A stretch of 64,000 nt of DNA, taken from Solibacillus sp. FSL W7-1436 (GTDB lineage Bacteria; Bacillota; Bacilli; Bacillales_A; Planococcaceae). Shown in pieces: positions 60,848-64,000 of this stretch (its first letter is position 1; the number at the start of each line of letters is the position of its first letter). The notes beneath the pieces are model-generated. The model had not been told where the DNA came from, did not search any database, and saw nothing but the letters and a program-made list of their open reading frames with translations. The position numbers and the translations under genes were made by a program. The stretch covers positions 310,001 to 374,000 of the forward strand of contig NZ_JBBOWV010000001.1 in the NCBI RefSeq assembly GCF_038007305.1, written 5' to 3'.

Positions 60848-60921
60848 TGGCGGCAGAGGGAGTCGAACCCACGACCTTTCGGGTATGAACCGAGTGCTCT
60901 AGCCAACTGAGCTACACCGCC
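60848..60921 (-). tRNA. Elongator tRNA-Met (CAT), cluster 2
   Basis: Identical to the cluster 1 copy; CCA not encoded. Confidence 0.88.
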
Positions 60922-60949
60922 AGGATCTTTATTTTGGTTACAAAAAATA

Positions 60950-61025
60950 TGGTGGAGCCTAGCGGGATCGAACCGCTGACCTCCTGCGTGCAAGGCAGGC
61001 GCTCTCCCAGCTGAGCTAAGGCCCC
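60950..61025 (-). tRNA. tRNA-Ala (TGC), cluster 2
   Basis: Identical to the cluster 1 copy; G3-T70 present. Confidence 0.95.
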
Positions 61026-61030
61026 AATAA

Positions 61031-61107
61031 TGGTCGGAATGACAGGATTCGAACCTACGACCCCTTGGTCCCAAACCAAGTGCTCTACCAAGCTGAGCTA
61101 CATTCCG
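61031..61107 (-). tRNA. tRNA-Pro (TGG), cluster 2
   Basis: Identical to the cluster 1 copy; anticodon loop TTTGGGA. Confidence 0.95.
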
Positions 61108-61115
61108 AAATAATA

Positions 61116-61192
<77 letters not shown>

Positions 61193-61209
61193 ATATTGTT
61201 TATAAAAGA

Positions 61210-61298
61210 TGGTGCCGAGGGCCGGAATCGAACCGGCACGGTGATCACTCACCGCAGGATTTTAAGTCCTGTGCGTCTGCCAGTTCCGCCACCCCGGC
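61210..61298 (-). tRNA. tRNA-Leu (TAA), cluster 2
   Basis: Class II; identical to the cluster 1 copy. Confidence 0.95.
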
Positions 61299-61303
61299 AT
61301 TTT

Positions 61304-61378
61304 TGGAGCGGAAGACGAGGTTCGAACTCGCGACCCCCACCTTGGCAAGGTGGTGTTCTACCACTGAACTACTTCCGC
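61304..61378 (-). tRNA. tRNA-Gly (GCC), cluster 2
   Basis: Identical to the cluster 1 copy; anticodon loop TTGCCAA. Confidence 0.95.
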
Positions 61379-61424
61379 AAAATGCTTAAGATATTTTTAC
61401 TCTGACAGTAATATGAAATTAAAA

Positions 61425-61509
61425 TGGTGCGGGTGAAGGGAGTCGAACCCCCACGCCTTGCGGCGCTAGATCCTAAGTCTAGTGCGTCTGCCAATTCCGC
61501 CACACCCGC
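61425..61509 (-). tRNA. tRNA-Leu (TAG), cluster 2
   Basis: Class II; identical to the cluster 1 copy. Confidence 0.95.
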
Positions 61510-61533
61510 TAAGCAGTATTTAACTATAAAAAC

Positions 61534-61609
61534 TGGTGAGCCATGAAGGACTCGAACCTTCGACCCTCTGATTAAAAGTCAGATGCTCTACCAACTGAGC
61601 TAATGGCTC
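61534..61609 (-). tRNA. tRNA-Lys (TTT), cluster 2
   Basis: Identical to the cluster 1 copy; anticodon loop CTTTTAA. Confidence 0.95.
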
Positions 61610-61615
61610 TCTAAA

Positions 61616-61691
<76 letters not shown>

Positions 61692-61700
61692 ATTTAGAAA

Positions 61701-61776
61701 TGGTGGAGGATGACGGGCTCGAACCGCCGACCCCCTGCTTGTAAGGCAGGTGCTCTCCCAGCTGAGCTAATCCTCC
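61701..61776 (-). tRNA. tRNA-Val (TAC), cluster 2, first gene
   Basis: Identical to the cluster 1 copy. Only 11 bases separate it from the 5S rRNA, so this cluster is the tail of the rrn transcript. Confidence 0.95.
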
Positions 61777-61787
61777 AAATTTTTTTG

Positions 61788-61902
61788 CGAAGCGACGTCC
61801 TACTCTCACAGGGGGAAGCCCCCAACTACCATCGGCGCTAAAGAGCTTAACTTCCGTGTTCGGTATGGGAACGGGTGTGACCTCTTTGCCATCATCACTT
61901 CA
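61788..61902 (-). rRNA. rrf: 5S ribosomal RNA
   Basis: The minus strand shows the 5S core AGAGGTCACACCCGTTCC, CCATACCGAACACGGAAG, TTAAGCTC and GTGAGAGTAGGACG. The closing helix pairs GAAGTGATG with CGTCGCTTC. Ends are set by this helix and may be off by a few bases. Confidence 0.95.
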
Positions 61903-62088
61903 CTATTACGGCTTCCAATACACGGCGCTATCCTTCGTCAACTTCCCTCGTTCTTTCAGTCACGTACTTGAGTACGCTCCTTCAATCACTCAGTCGTTTC
62001 CTCGACTAGCTTGTGTCTTGAAACCCTTGGAAAAAATTTCCATTCTTTCAAAACTGGATAAACGGTTCATTGAATTTGTGCAATAAAA
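61903..62088 (-). other. 23S-5S internal transcribed spacer
   Basis: About 186 bases without a tRNA gene; it should hold the processing stems for 23S and 5S maturation. Confidence 0.7.

Positions 62089-64000
<1,912 letters not shown>

Overview
The window reads as chromosomal DNA of a low-GC, endospore-former-type Firmicute. Gene order follows the Bacillus subtilis ytx-yte region closely (ytxGH-murC-sftA-ytpRQ, ytoP-ytzB, ytnP-trmB-ytlR, ytgP/ytfP, leuS-MFS-ytqAB, ytpA-ytoA-metK-pckA-ytmA-ytkD-dps, men cluster). The details (NERD proteins, lost ytxJ and menC, a pepV-dat pair, IS110 and IS1182 elements) suggest a Planococcaceae/Caryophanaceae relative such as Solibacillus or Lysinibacillus. That placement is inference from gene content, not a computed phylogeny.

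Layout. 1-8.9 kb: the 3' part of an FtsA-like gene, then a leftward block of envelope and division genes (ytxH, ytxG with a SigmaH-type promoter, murC, sftA, ytpR, ytpQ). 9-18.8 kb: a lipoprotein, a DUF84 NTPase, M42 peptidase ytoP, ytzB, an XRE/DUF3169 pair with its own operator, ytnP, trmB, lipid kinase ytlR, a NERD-like protein, and the D-alanine/dipeptide pair dat-pepV. 19-26.9 kb: ytzE between structured untranslated regions, rsuA, the lipid II flippase homologue ytgP, ytfP, an unknown gene, trhA, a NERD/zinc-ribbon gene flanked on both sides by 21-bp-phased repeats, and an SRPBCC protein. 27-30.9 kb: an accessory island with an IS110-family element (probable bridge RNA), an IS1182-family element and two GC-rich MITE-like repeats.

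30.9-47.6 kb: leuS with a T-box leader, an MFS transporter, tRNA-modification genes ytqA/ytqB, a T4 endonuclease V-like gene, an alanine/glycine symporter, ytpA without its catalytic serine, ytoA, metK with a SAM-I riboswitch, pckA, ytmA, ytkD, dps with a SigmaB-type promoter, ytzI, yidD, and a zinc-binding lipoprotein behind a Zur box. 47.6-55 kb: menaquinone genes menF-D-H-B-E leftward with menA divergent; menC is absent. 55-57 kb: a DksA-type zinc-finger protein, a MerR/TipAS regulator with a MerR-type promoter, and a NUDIX hydrolase.

57-64 kb: two copies of a 20-tRNA cluster that appear identical over about 1.87 kb. The right copy directly follows 5S and 23S rRNA and so forms the tail of an rrn operon. 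The left copy stands alone behind a gene-free AT-rich spacer and its own promoter. The gene order equals B. subtilis trnB without tRNA-His. The window ends inside 23S rRNA.

The strongest candidates for something undescribed are the two 21-bp-period repeat arrays around the NERD gene, the structured RNA regions on both sides of ytzE, and the tandem tRNA operon duplication.
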